DNA of 64,000 bases from positions 5,083,970 to 5,147,969 of the forward strand of contig NC_079332.1 of assembly GCF_029931775.1 (NCBI RefSeq), in the 5' to 3' direction. The notes under the pieces were generated by a model. The model did not search any database. It worked only from the letters and a program-made list of their open reading frames with translations, and was not told the DNA's origin. The first letter of the stretch is position 1, and every line of letters begins with the position of its first letter. Source of the DNA: Euleptes europaea (lineage: Eukaryota > Chordata > Lepidosauria > Squamata > Sphaerodactylidae). Below, one piece after another: positions 1-10,400 of the stretch. A program made the translations under genes and the position numbers.

Positions 1-170
1 GGTGCCAGCAGGATACATGTCAATCCCAAACTGGGTTGCCGGCTCCGGGTTGGGAAATACATGGAGATTTTGGGGGGGGGGGTGGAGCCTGAGGAGGGCA
101 GGGTTTGGAGAGGTGCTTCAATGGGGTATAATGCCATAGAGTCCACCTTCCAAAGTGGCCAAGTGAATGG
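1..170. mobile_element. hAT-type MITE fragment
   Basis: Truncated copy of the window's commonest short element. It shows the internal landmarks 'ggtggagcctgaggag' and 'atgccatagagtcca' but lacks a clean terminal repeat at either side. The family is defined from the copies at 5032 and 11642. Confidence 0.7.
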
Positions 171-203
171 ATCTCTGTCGCCTGATTAAACTGTTTGGTG
201 CCC

Positions 204-528
204 TAGGGTTGCCAGGTCCCTCTTTGCCACCGGTGGGAGGATTTTGGGGCAGAGCCTGGGGAGGGTGGGGTTTGGAGAGGGGAGGGACTTCAGTGCCATA
301 GAGTCCAATTGCCACAGTGGCCATTTTCTCCAGGGGAACTGATCTATGTCGGCTGGAGATCAGTTTTAATAGCAGGAGATCTCCAGCTTCTACCTGGAGG
401 TTGGCAACCCAACCTGGAGATCAGTTGTAATAGGAGATATCCAGCTTCTATCTGGAGGTTGGCAACCCAACCTGGAGATCAGTTGTAATCGCAGATCTCC
501 AGCTACCACCTGGATGTTGGCAACCCTA
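204..528. mobile_element. hAT-type MITE with triplicated 3' end
   Basis: Begins TAGGGTTGCCAGG and ends GGCAACCCTA, inverted ends typical of the family. The last ~60 bp (from 'ggagatcagttgtaat' to 'ggttggcaaccc') is present three times in tandem, making this copy ~120 bp longer than the usual 205-215 bp. No convincing 8-bp target duplication is seen (left tggtgccc, right agattccc). Confidence 0.8.
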
Positions 529-595
529 AGATTCCCAGAGCCTTTTGGGCACGAGGTGTGAGGGAATGTCTTTTTTAAAGGGGTCTAGGTTCAAC

Positions 596-788
596 TAGGC
601 TTGCCAACCTCCAGGTGAGGCCTGGAGATCTCCTGGGATTACTGATCTCCAGATGACCAAGACCGGTTCCCCTGGAAAAAATGGCTGCTTTGGAGGGTGG
701 ACTCCTGCGATATTATGCCCTGCTGAGCTCCCTCCCCAAGTTCTACCCCCAAATCTCCAGGAATTTCCCAGTCCAGGAATGGCAACCA
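596..788. mobile_element. hAT-type MITE
   Basis: Starts 'taggcttgccaacctcc' and ends 'ggcaacc'. The interior keeps the family landmarks for gcctggagatctcc and caaatctccagg, and belongs to the subtype carrying 'tttggagggtggac'. Confidence 0.75.
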
Positions 789-871
789 CAGTTCTTACAT
801 GTGAAAACTTTTCCATGGGCCCAGTGAAGAAAGAGTTTATGATCGAGGAAGTGATTTGTTGGGAACGCGTC

Positions 872-1660
872 ACTGTCTCCTCCTGTGTGAGAATATAGGG
901 GTGGGGGGCGGAAGCTGATGCTCTGAGACTCTGTGAGGGGACCTACTGTCTGTATTAAGGAGACACAGGATAAATCTCATGTGTAGAGACTGATCCTCAC
1001 CCTCCCACCCCATATTATAACCTTTCCCTAGCCGTTTCTCAGCGCAATATTGGCCTAATGCGAAAGGGAGAGCTGCAAATAAAGAAATGAATTCATTAGC
1101 CGGGATAAAGGGGGAGTGGGGTGGGTGGGAAAAACAAGGACAAAGGATGGATGGGAATTTGGGAGCATGTAAGCATCGATGCCAGATCTCTGTGTTTGGC
1201 TGGGAAAAAAATTCATGTTTAACAAGCCAGTACAATGAGGCCTTGTGGTTTGAGACGTATGACAGAAATAAGCCCTGACAGCATCGCGGACGGGAGTTTC
1301 TCCGCGGCCCTCCTCTCTACAGCCCCTCCTCGGCCAAAGCTATTTCAGCAATGCAACCACCACCACCACCCCGGCCCCTTCACCCCCCCTGCCTCCTCTC
1401 CCTCCCACTTCTTCCTCAGGTCCATGGCAACACAGGCGGCAGGCCCCGCGTGTGCCAAAAGGCTTTTTGGGAATTAACCCCAGCAGACCACAGTTAGGAG
1501 ACTGCCTCCCTCCCCAGCTGCTCCAAAGGGCTCCTTTAGGGAGCAGAGGTGGGCAGCGCGGATGCCCTCGCCAACCGCTCCTGCAGTGCAGATCCCTAGA
1601 ATCGAGAGCCAGTGAAGCCTAGGGACTAGAGTGTCTGACCAGGATCTGGGAGACTGAGGT
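872..1660. other. Unique sequence, no gene recognised
   Basis: No recognised repeat and no coding exon that I can support. It includes a G+C-rich stretch around 1280-1470 with a run of CAC/CCACCA. Some short open frames on both strands have no recognisable protein features. Confidence 0.4.
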
Positions 1661-2085
1661 TCATAGAATCATAGAGTTGGAAAGGACCACCAGGGTCATC
1701 TAGTCCAACCCCCTGCACAATTCAGGAAATTCACAACTACCTCCCCCCACACACCCCCAGTGACCAAAAGATGGCCAAGGTGCCCTCCCTCTCATGAACT
1801 GCCCAAGGTCACAGAATCAGCATTGCTGACAGGTGGCCCTCTAGCCTCTGCTTAAAAACCTCCAGGGAAGGAGAGCTCACCACCTCCCGAGGAAGCCTGT
1901 TCCACCGAGGAACCGCTCTGACTGTTAGAAAATTCTTCCTAAGGTCTAGACGGGAACTCTTTTGATTTAATTTCAACCCGTTGGTTCTGGTCCGATCTTC
2001 TTGGGCAACAGAAAACCTCGGCACCCTCCTCCATACGACAGCCCTTCAAGTCCTTGAAGATGGTTCTCATGCCCCCTACTCTGTT
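1661..2085 (-). mobile_element. CR1 LINE, 3' end (5'-truncated)
   Basis: Read on the minus strand, this ends in the CR1 3' signature (revcomp of 'atagaatcatagagttgg') and encodes the end of CR1 ORF2, including WNRLPREVVSSPSLEVFKQR. That matches the known CR1 ORF2 C-terminus. The 5' part is missing, as usual for CR1, and the frame is broken. Confidence 0.9.
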
Positions 2086-2210
2086 GCGGAAGCTTGCTGA
2101 GTGACTTTGGGCCAGCCTCACACTCCCAGCCGAACCGACCTCCCACAATCGTTGTGAGGATTGAGCGCCCATTGGGGAGAAAGGTGGGGTGTAAACCTTG
2201 GAGCGCTGGC
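2086..2210 (+). mobile_element. CORE-like SINE, 3' part
   Basis: Contains the 'gctgagtgactttgggccag' core and the tail 'ggggagaaaggtggggtgta' shared with the copies at 47222 and (inverted) 58654. The tRNA-like head is missing. Confidence 0.6.
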
Positions 2211-2300
2211 CCGCACTATGACGTTGCCTCCATGCTGTCAGGTCTCGATATAATTGAGGGCTGGTGTGGTATATAATATAATCGAGTGCCTGTCATAAAC

Positions 2301-2506
2301 CAGGGTTGCCGACATCCAGATTGTGGCTGGAGATCTCCTGGGATTGCCACAGATCTCCAGGTGACAGAGATAAGTTTCCCTGGAGAAATTGGCCGCTTTG
2401 GAAGGTGGACTCCCCACTGCAGTCCCTCCCCTCCCCAAACCCTGCCCTCCTCAGGCTTTGCCCCCAAAACCTCCAGGAATTTCCCAACCTGGAGTTGGCA
2501 ACTCTG
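2301..2506. mobile_element. hAT-type MITE
   Basis: Nearly full copy from 'agggttgccgac' to 'ggagttggcaactct', with a diverged right end. No 8-bp target duplication can be read. Confidence 0.8.
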
Positions 2507-2606
2507 TCTTCACCCACAATTCTGTTGCCCAAACTTGAACCCCACCTTCCCACCCCCAGAACCTGCTGTTTGCTGTATTGGGGGAAAGGTACAGGTACCC
2601 TGTGTG

Positions 2607-2680
2607 TAGGGTCGCCAACCTCCAGGTGTAACCAGAAGGTCTTGAATTACAGCTGATCTCTAGATTATATTTTTCGGGGA
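2607..2680. mobile_element. hAT-type MITE, one end only
   Basis: Only the left ~70 bp remain, from 'tagggtcgccaacctcc' to the GATCTC-rich part. Confidence 0.6.
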
Positions 2681-2682
2681 CC

Positions 2683-2890
2683 TATTTATTCCACCCTTCC
2701 TCCGGGGAGCTCAAGGCGGTTGATGCAGCTCCACCGTCCCCATTTTATCCTCACAACAACCCTGTTGGGGCTGATTATGCTGACAGCAACCAGCCCAAGG
2801 TCACCCAGCAAACTTCATGGCGGAGCAGGGATTTGAACTCAGATCTCTTAGGTGCCAGTCCAGCACTCGAATCCCATTACCACATCAGGG
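2683..2890 (-). mobile_element. CORE-like SINE, inverted
   Basis: Minus-strand copy. The tail end 'tttattccacccttcctcc' comes first, then 'attttatcctcacaacaacc', then 'aaggtcacccagcaaactt' and a degenerate tRNA-like head. Confidence 0.7.
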
Positions 2891-2984
2891 AGGTCTGTTC
2901 TCCGGTCTCCCAGGCCCGCGTCATGTCTGGCTTGGGCCTCAGCCAGCGTATAAGACTCAAACAGCTGCGCCCAGTGGAAGTCAT

Positions 2985-3205
2985 GGAGGAAAGGGCCATC
3001 TTTTGTCAACCCCGTAGGGTTTTCAAGGCAAGAGATGTTTGGTTTGCCATTGCCTGCCTCTGTGTGGGCTGAGAGAGTCCCAAGAGGACTGTGACCGGCC
3101 CCGGGTCGCCCAGCAGGCATCGTGTGGAGCAGTGGGGGGACTTGAACCCGGTTCTCCAGACTAGAGTCCGCCGCTCTTAACCGCCACGCCACGCCAGCTC
3201 TGCCT
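2985..3205 (-). mobile_element. Sauria-like SINE (tRNA head, BovB-type tail)
   Basis: On the minus strand, a tRNA-like head ('ggcggttaagagcggcgg', 'gaaccgggttcaagtcc') is followed by a CORE-like middle and by 'aaccctacggggttgac', which resembles the BovB 3' end. Same organisation as 34622-34845. Confidence 0.7.
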
Positions 3206-4219
3206 GGTAGCCATTAAAAGGTGGCAAATAGTCAGTTAGTATAATAATAATAATATTTTCTACCACGGCGTCTGTGTTGTGCTTGTGTGCGCACACCCAA
3301 GTTGAGATTTTCCGCCTCAGGAGCCAAAATTAATGGTCCTGCCCAGTCCTTGGTTACTCCACATTCCAGGGCCTGTGAAATTATTCAAGCGCTCTTGATC
3401 TGGCCGCTGTTTCGGCCACTTCCCTAGACAAAGAGTTCTCTCACTGAACATCCTCCAGATCTTCGGTAGCTTTGTTTGAAGACTATAAAAGAAGGGGGGG
3501 AACCCTCTAGTGATTAAAAAAACCCACCACAGACGAGGCATTATTAGGAACTCTGATGTATTTTTTTAATATAACCCTTCCCACATTTTAAAAAAAGGAT
3601 TAAAAGAACAAATGACAATAAGAAATCCCACCGTTACAAGCTACGTAGATTTGTTCCTTGACCTGCGCACAGAACAATATGTACAAAAGACGTGTTTCAA
3701 ATATTACAGGATCTTCTTGGCATCGTCTTTTAAAAAAATCACTCTAGCTGGGCTGAAACATACTTGGCAGTGTATTCCCAGCTGTGGAGAGTCACTTTAT
3801 ATTAACATTTCACATTTTTTTATATAAAAAAGGACACGAACACACATACACATAAACATTACAATAGAATTTAGATCTGAAAAACAAATTCACAAATTTG
3901 GTATCGTTATAACTTTAGTGCACATATGATAACTCTTCCCTGTCCTCGTGTGTATGAAGTAAAACAAAATGCCCAGACCGAGATTTCAATTGCGTGGTTG
4001 TCTCTGTTAAGATTGGCAGTGGGTTTAATTTTAAACTTAAGCGGATCAGGGTCAAGTTGAGCCGCCATCCTATGCGGGGTTACCCAGTAGTAAGCCCCAC
4101 TGGATTTTGTGATACTTACTCCCAAATAAAAGCTCATAGGACCGAGCTGTTAGGCCACCGTTTTTCCCAAGAGGTGCTCCAAGCTCGCTCCAAGCGGCTT
4201 GTGGCAATTTTTGCACCTA
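3206..4219. other. Unique stretch with AT-rich block
   Basis: A short TAA microsatellite lies at 3240-3257. From about 3540 to 4170 the DNA is repeat-free and AT-rich. On the minus strand it contains an ATTAAA at 3566-3571 in a U-rich setting; on the plus strand an AATAAA lies near 4125. It looks like 3'-UTR sequence, possibly a distal METRN 3' end or another transcript, but the sequence alone cannot decide this. Confidence 0.35.
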
Positions 4220-4429
4220 TAGGGTTGCCAGCCTCCGGATGGGGGCTGGAGACCGCCTGGGGTTACAACTGGTCTCCAAGTGACAGAGATCAGTTCCCCT
4301 GGAGAAAAGGGCCGCCTTTGGCCATTGGACTCTATGGCATTGAAGTCCCTCCCCTCCCCAAACCCCGCCCTCCTCAGGCTCTGCCCCAAAAACCTACCAT
4401 TGGTGGCGAAGAGGGACCTGGCAACCCTA
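4220..4429. mobile_element. hAT-type MITE, full length
   Basis: Both ends are intact (TAGGGTTGCCA ... TGGCAACCCTA, 210 bp). The flanks tgcaccta and gctctgca do not match, so the target duplication has decayed or the site was rearranged. A partial second copy follows directly. Confidence 0.9.
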
Positions 4430-4436
4430 GCTCTGC

Positions 4437-4528
4437 AGCATTATACCCTATTGAGATCACTCCCCTCCTTAAACCCCGCCCTCCTCAGGCTCCACCCCTT
4501 CCCAAACCTCCAGGTATTTCCCACCCCT
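4437..4528. mobile_element. hAT-type MITE, partial
   Basis: Right half of a second copy ('cactcccctccttaaaccc' to 'ccaggtatttcccaccc'), next to the full copy at 4220-4429. Confidence 0.7.
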
Positions 4529-4911
4529 ATGCATCTGTGATGTGGCGTGACCCCTTTGGGAGACTTGTTAAAATGAATCCCATCCTTCCTTTTGCTCAGA
4601 GGGTAGGGCGGGTTCCTCCGAGCCCATCTTACATCGGGGAATCCCTCCCTGTGTCCTTCCTCACTCCCAAAGTGTGGTGAGGCTGCCCAGAGAGAATAAT
4701 GAGTTAATCCAAAAATGGCGGCTTAATTTTTTTTTAAATGTCATGCTCCTCCATGCTCTCACAGGACACTGGCATTGCCTTAGCACGCGGTTTGGAAACT
4801 GCTGATCTTGTTTCATCCCTCACTGCAGAAGTTGTACGCCCCATGCTTTAAGGTTTCCACTTCTTTTTAAGTACTTTGCCACATGCAAGGGGAAGGGAGC
4901 ATTAGGGGATG

Positions 4912-5312
4912 AACACATGAAGCTGCCTTATACTGAACCAGACCCTCGGTCCATCAAAGTCAGAATTGTCTGCTCAGACCGGCAGCGGCTCTCCAGGGTC
5001 TCAGGCAGAGGTCTTTCACACCACCTACTTGTAGGGTTGCCAACCTCCAGGTAGTAGCTGGAGAGCTCCTGCTATTACAACTGATCTCCAGCTGATAGAG
5101 ATCAGTCCCCCTTGAGGAAATGGCCGCTTTGGCAATTGGATTCTATGGCATTGATGCCCCCTCCCCAAACCCCACCCTCCTCAGGCTCCGCCCCGAAAAC
5201 CTCCAGGTATTTCCCAACCGGGAGCTGGCAACCCTACCTACTGGAGATGCCGGGGATTGAACCTGCGACTCTTCTGCATGCCAAGCAGATGCTCTACCAC
5301 TGAGCCACGGCC
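4912..5312 (-). mobile_element. tRNA-Ala-derived SINE, split by a MITE
   Basis: Minus-strand copy of the SINE whose head resembles tRNA-Ala (sense 'gtggctcagtggtagagc' and 'gggttcaatccccggcatct') and whose body ends 'aaggcagcttcatgtgttc'. Here the body is 4912-5031 and the head 5237-5312, separated by the MITE at 5032-5236. Confidence 0.9.
5032..5236. mobile_element. hAT-type MITE with 8-bp target duplication
   Basis: A 205-bp element with ends TAGGGTTGCC and GGCAACCCTA, inserted in a SINE. The flanks cctacttg (5024-5031) and cctactgg (5237-5244) match at 7 of 8 bases. An 8-bp duplication with these ends fits the hAT superfamily. It has no coding capacity, so it is non-autonomous. Confidence 0.9.
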
Positions 5313-5884
5313 ACTGAGCCACTAAGCCACATCTTAGTTGGGGTGAAACAAGTTGGTCAGTGCGTTTCCTGCCCCATCCTGGTCACAGCCCTGGCATACA
5401 AATTGCACAGTTGGGGCAGACATATTCAGGGCTGTCATGCACATGGGCCACTTTGCACCTGTTCAATGAACATGTGGCGGTTAGACACAGAGGTCTCGGG
5501 GCCAGCTGTTGCTCCTGAGATCTTCCTCCCGCAAAACACCACACCCGTGCCAAGCTTTTGTTACAGTGCGTCACAGGGGAAACAGAGCTAACAAGCATGT
5601 TCAAAGTTACATCACCTTGCTCATGGCGGCCGTAGTGAGAACCATCTACCTCTAGGTGGAAAAGACAAAGGATGGCATGTACTCAAAGGTTTTTGAGTAC
5701 TGTGGCATTCTTGCATGGAAGGGTTGTGCGTGCAAAGGTGTGGCACATTTAGAACCAACCAGCAATGGTAAATATTTACAAATGCTGGAGGAAGTGAGAA
5801 GTATATACGAAAACCTAAACATTTCTGGGATTTAGCAGCATTTCCCCCCCTTCCCTGCAGCATTGTGAATACGTAGACAGGAGT
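5313..5884. other. Unique sequence, nothing recognised
   Basis: No repeat family or coding exon recognised. Short open frames occur on both strands without domain features. Confidence 0.3.
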
Positions 5885-6175
5885 TGGTTTTGATATGCCG
5901 ACTTTCTCCACCCCTTAAGGAAGAATCAACCCGGCTTACAATCCCCTTGCCTTCCTCTTCCCACAACAGACACCTTGTGAGGTAGGTGGGGCTGAGAGAG
6001 AACTGTGACTAGCCCAAGGTCACCCAGCTGGCTTCATGTGGAGGAGTGAGGAAACCAACCCGGTTCACCAGATTAGCCTCTGCCTCTCATGTGAAGGAGC
6101 GGGGAATCAAACCCGGTTCTCCAGATCAGAGTCCACCACTCCAAACCACTGCTCTTAACCACTACACCATGCCAA
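5885..6175 (-). mobile_element. tRNA-derived SINE with TTC tail, inverted
   Basis: Inverted copy of the SINE that in sense reads 'gtggtgtagtggttaagagc', 'gaaccgggtttgattcccc', 'gccccacctacctcacaggg' and ends 'ggcatataaaaaccaactc' plus TTC repeats. Here the 3' part is at 5885 and the head at 6175. Confidence 0.9.
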
Positions 6176-6179
6176 CGCC

Positions 6180-7146
6180 GGGCAGATGAGGTGGTGACTG
6201 GCCAAGTGGGGTTTGCAGTGTTGGAGGAAGGGGTTCAGAACTTGCCTAGCTCTGTCCCTTCCCACATTTGGACTCTGGATCTTCATCCTGAAGACAGCAG
6301 GGTGACATCAGGGGCGGACAGTCAGATTTCATAAAGGTCAGAAGAGGAGTGACAGCCGTCTGTGAGATGTGGAACCCATTCACGTCCCCAGCTATTTCTC
6401 CCATTAGGTTGGAATCCACGCCCTGGATCTCCAGTGATCTGTCTTCAAGCCAAGATCTCTTCGACCTGTCTCTGTGGCATACCGTGTTGTACGTCGATGC
6501 AAACGTCACAGCGAAACTATACAGAAGTCCATCCCCACCCTCCCAGTTCCGGCTCCCTTCTTCTGCCTACCCAGACGCCATTCGCCACGTTTGATCTGGG
6601 GCGGGGGAGAAGAGTCCCAGCGAGGGGGGGGGGAATTCAAGACCCTGTTTGCTCAGCGAGAGGATTCCAGTCTGCTTGCGATTTTGGTCACCAACTGAGA
6701 AGTAATCCTGGGCCGCAGTTCTGCCGCGGGGCAGAGAGGCTGGCTGGCTTGGTGGTCACTCTCGGCTCGTCAATCGGTCAGGGGGAAGTGAAAGAGCTGA
6801 CCCTTCAGGTATCTCTCTGTTAGTCCGTGTGTGTGTGTTGCACTGGGAGAGATTGGAGTAATTCCCTTCATATTATTCCCGGCATGTCCCAGTCTGACCA
6901 TGTAGCACCCGGATCCTCAGCCTCTGGACTAGCCTATCGCTGCTCCTTTTGGTGGAGAGACAGCGTGTCAGTTTGGGGTAGGCCCACTAGTCTGATACTA
7001 GTCTGATACAAGGGGAGCTTTTGCTATTCACAGCTAATTTGGATGCATGCCATTTAAGGCACCCCTCCCCGAGTCTACAGCAATTCTTTTTTCCCCCATC
7101 CCAAATCCGAGGCCAGGCTCCATTCTTCCACCCCCTGCCCCCCAAA
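6180..7146 (-). other. METRN 3' flank / probable 3' UTR
   Basis: Repeat-free sequence directly downstream of the METRN stop codon. No AATAAA is visible on the minus strand here, so the 3' end is not placed. A minus-strand open frame of 87 codons at 6246-6509 has no recognised features and is not called as a gene. A plus-strand GT run lies near 6828. Confidence 0.4.
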
Positions 7147-7463
7147 TCAGTCCAGCGAGACTTCGCAGGGGTTTTCGTGAGCCTGGCGCGCGTCCTCGTA
7201 TATCTGGCGGAAGTCTTTGTAGCGAGGGGCGCAGGTGAGCCACGCCTCCCCGAAGTGCAGCCACCCCGTGAACAAGAAGCTACCAGGTCCTGGTTTCACC
7301 CCACACCTCAGCAGGGTGCGGATGCTGCCGGCTGATTTCCCGTACTTGCCAACCGGTTGGAACAAGGCAAATTTCTGGCGGTGGATCCTGGTGGCGCTCA
7401 CGTTGATGATGGACTCTTGCAAATCCACGTTGTTGGAGACTGTCCGGATGTTGCCACGGATGA
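7147..7463 (-). CDS. METRN: METRN coding exon 4 (last)
   Basis: Acceptor 'cccccctcctgcag' lies just above 7463. The exon completes Val193 and encodes residues 193-297, ending ...NPCEVSLD and TGA at 7149-7147. It carries three of the ten cysteines (246, 270, 292). A GWLHFGEAWLTCAPRYKDF block closely matches human GWSRFGEARLGCAPRFQEF. Confidence 0.97.
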
Positions 7464-10400
7464 CTGCAGGAGGGGGGATTTCAGGAAAAAGGAAAATCGA
7501 AACAACTGTTTAGATATTCTAGGGAGCATCTATGACGTAAAATCGGAGTGAATGCCATCCACGGGTGAAATGGAACAATCTTTGTTTTGCAGGCTTATAA
7601 GGTAGAGGGTGTAACCTTTGCAGAACAGCGGGGCTAGTCTGGAAGAAGCCTCACTCCATTCAATATAAACTTTCCTCTCTAGGGCTGAACTCTGGGAGGG
7701 AAAAAGCCCATTTCTGTACAAACCCAAGCCGTGGGCAGCTGATTGGCTAGTACCCGGGCAGTCACCAAGGCCATCCCTCCCCAAAAGCTCTGAAGCGGTT
7801 TTGCAATTATTTCTAAAATGTGCAGTAGCCTTAACCCACTTTCCTGAAGAGCAGAGCAGGTGCCATGTTGGGGGATCGTGCTCAGGACATCATGCGCAAG
7901 AGCCACATGTGACTCCTGAGCCACTGAGTATCACTGTCCTAAGCCTATCTTGTCTTGAATCAGACTCCGGGGTCTATCAAGGTCAGTCTTGTCTACTGCT
8001 TCGACCAGCTGCAGCAGTGCGGGATCAAAGGTCGTCCACATCACCTACCCTGTGATCCTTTCTAACCAGAGATGTCGGGAATTGAATCTGGGACTTCTGT
8101 TCATGCAAAGCAGATGCTCTACCACTGAGCCACTGTGCCTTCTCAGCCCAAGCTGCTCAAGGGGGAGACCAACAATCAAAGCACTGCAGCAGCCAAGATA
8201 AGAAGCAGTAAGAGGACTGGCCAATATTTCATAGAATCATAGAGTTGGAAGGTACCACCAGGGTCATCAAGTCCAACCCCCTGAACAATGCAGGAAATTC
8301 ACAACTACCTCCCCCGCGCACACACCCAGTAACCAAAAGAAGGCCAAGGTGCCCTCCCTCTCATGAACAGCCTAAGGTCACAGAATCAGCATTGCTGACA
8401 GGTGGCCCTCTAGCCTCTGCTTAAAAAACTCCAGGGAAGGAGAGCTCACCACCTCCCAAGGAAGCCTGTTCCACTGAGGAACTGCTCGAACTGTCAGAAA
8501 ATTCTTCTTGATGTCTAGACGGAAACTCTTTTGTTTTAATTTCAACCCGTTGGTTCTGGTCCGACCTTCTTGGGCAACAGAAAACAACTCGGCACCCTCT
8601 TCTATATGACAGCCCTTCAAGTCCTTGAAGATGGTGATCATATCCCCTCTCAGTCTTCTCCTCTTCAGGCTAAACATACCCAGCTCCTTCAACCTTTCCT
8701 CATAGGACGGTCTCCAGACCCCCTCACCATCTTTGTTGCCTTTTATGCTATCTTTGTATAGCATGAATAGAAATGGTCTTCTGGTGGTCACCTGTTCGGA
8801 AGCAAATGGCTGAATATAATCAAGATCTGGCCAATTATATGCAGGGATGGCGCTATTTCGCCTCTTTTGGTGGAATTGGTTTCCTCCTGATCAGCAAGAA
8901 TTAGCCCCTCTCAGGGATTCTGACAGGCCCACGGACCTGATCTGGCATGGCAAATCCCCTTGTTCTTCTGTTTGACTTCCCGGGTTGCCATGGCAACCCT
9001 GGAGTGGGCAGCCTGCGGACCCCCGTGACCTCTCCTTCCATTGTGCGGAGTTGCAAATGGGGGGGGGCGGGAAGGGGTTAGCGAAGCATGCAGGGCCATA
9101 ATTGGCGATGCCCGCTGGGAGGACAGCCCTGCACAGGCCTGGAAAGGGAGAGAAAGAAAAGCCATCCAGTCCCAAGCTGGGGAGTGGGTTGCGTTAGGGG
9201 CAGTTTGACCCTGACCTGGCAGCTACTAAGGAGTAGTAGAAACAGGGCAGAGGACTTGAGTTTTAGCTTTCACTACCCCGCACATGTCATCAGGAATTAT
9301 TTCAGTGGAACATTTTGGCCTGCCCCCCCCCTTCTTTGAAAGAACTTAGAAATTTACAGCTGCGCGTGCTGCCGAGCTCCCCACCCTATTGGAACATGGA
9401 CTGCGCCCCCCCCCCAAATGACTTTTGGCAAGTCCCAATTTCCCCAGCTGACAATCGCAGCTGTGAAACGGGGGCACGAACACCTACGCAGAGCATTGCG
9501 GTGAGCAAAGGGGTTGCAAAATACACCACCAGGGACTCAGAGGGTGGTTGAGCAGTGTACAGATTTCAGCGAAGGCCATGGCTCAGTGGTAGAGCCTCTG
9601 CTTGGCATGCGGAAGGGTCCCAGGTTCAGTCCCCGGCATCTCCGGTTAAAGGGACCAGGCAAGTAGGTGATGTGAAAGACCTCCGCCTGAGACCCTGGAG
9701 AGCTGCTGCCGGTCTGAGTAGACAATACTAACTTTGATGGACCAAGGGGGTCTGGTTCAGTAGAAGGCAGCTTCATGTGTTCATGTGGTACATAAAGCAG
9801 TATCAAACGTATAAAGAGTTCCCTTGCAGTCTTAGACTAAGGACTATCTTGAGCCATTTCAGGTGTGGGGTGAAGGCAATGGCTTTCTTCTTCCCAGTAT
9901 CCAGAGGTTGGAGGTTGGATTCAAGGTAGGGTGTGTGTGTGATAAGCAATGGGGAAATCCCTTTCCCCCTTTCCCCCTGGTCCAAATCTTCCTCTCCAAG
10001 ATATTAGAAGTTCTCAGGTGTCCCTTTGCGCTTTAGGATTTCTTTGGTGTTTATTTTTAACACCATTTGTCTCTCTTAAATCCAGCCTCCTGCCCGGCTT
10101 TATCCAGGAGGAGAATTAATTGAGAGGAGGGGGTTTTAACACTTTCCTTCCCAGCCATTTTCTCACTGGAAAAAAAAACACCCCTAAGCTGTTTTTATTT
10201 GCTCGGGGAAAAACAAAATACAAGTATCAGGAAGAAGAGGCAGAGGAGGTATGGGCTAAAGTTCTCCCTCTGTTGCATGTCACTCTCCTTGTTGAGATAA
10301 AGCTATCCTGGCACGTGAATTTGCAAAAGAAAACAAATGCCGTTTGCAGCAAACATGGAAGAAATAGTAACGTGCAGTTGAGGCCTTAGAATTGAAGACT

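Noticed and set aside
3994-4680. 228-codon plus-strand open frame, the longest in the window
   Set aside because: About half of it is MITE sequence (4220-4528), and the rest has no recognisable domain.
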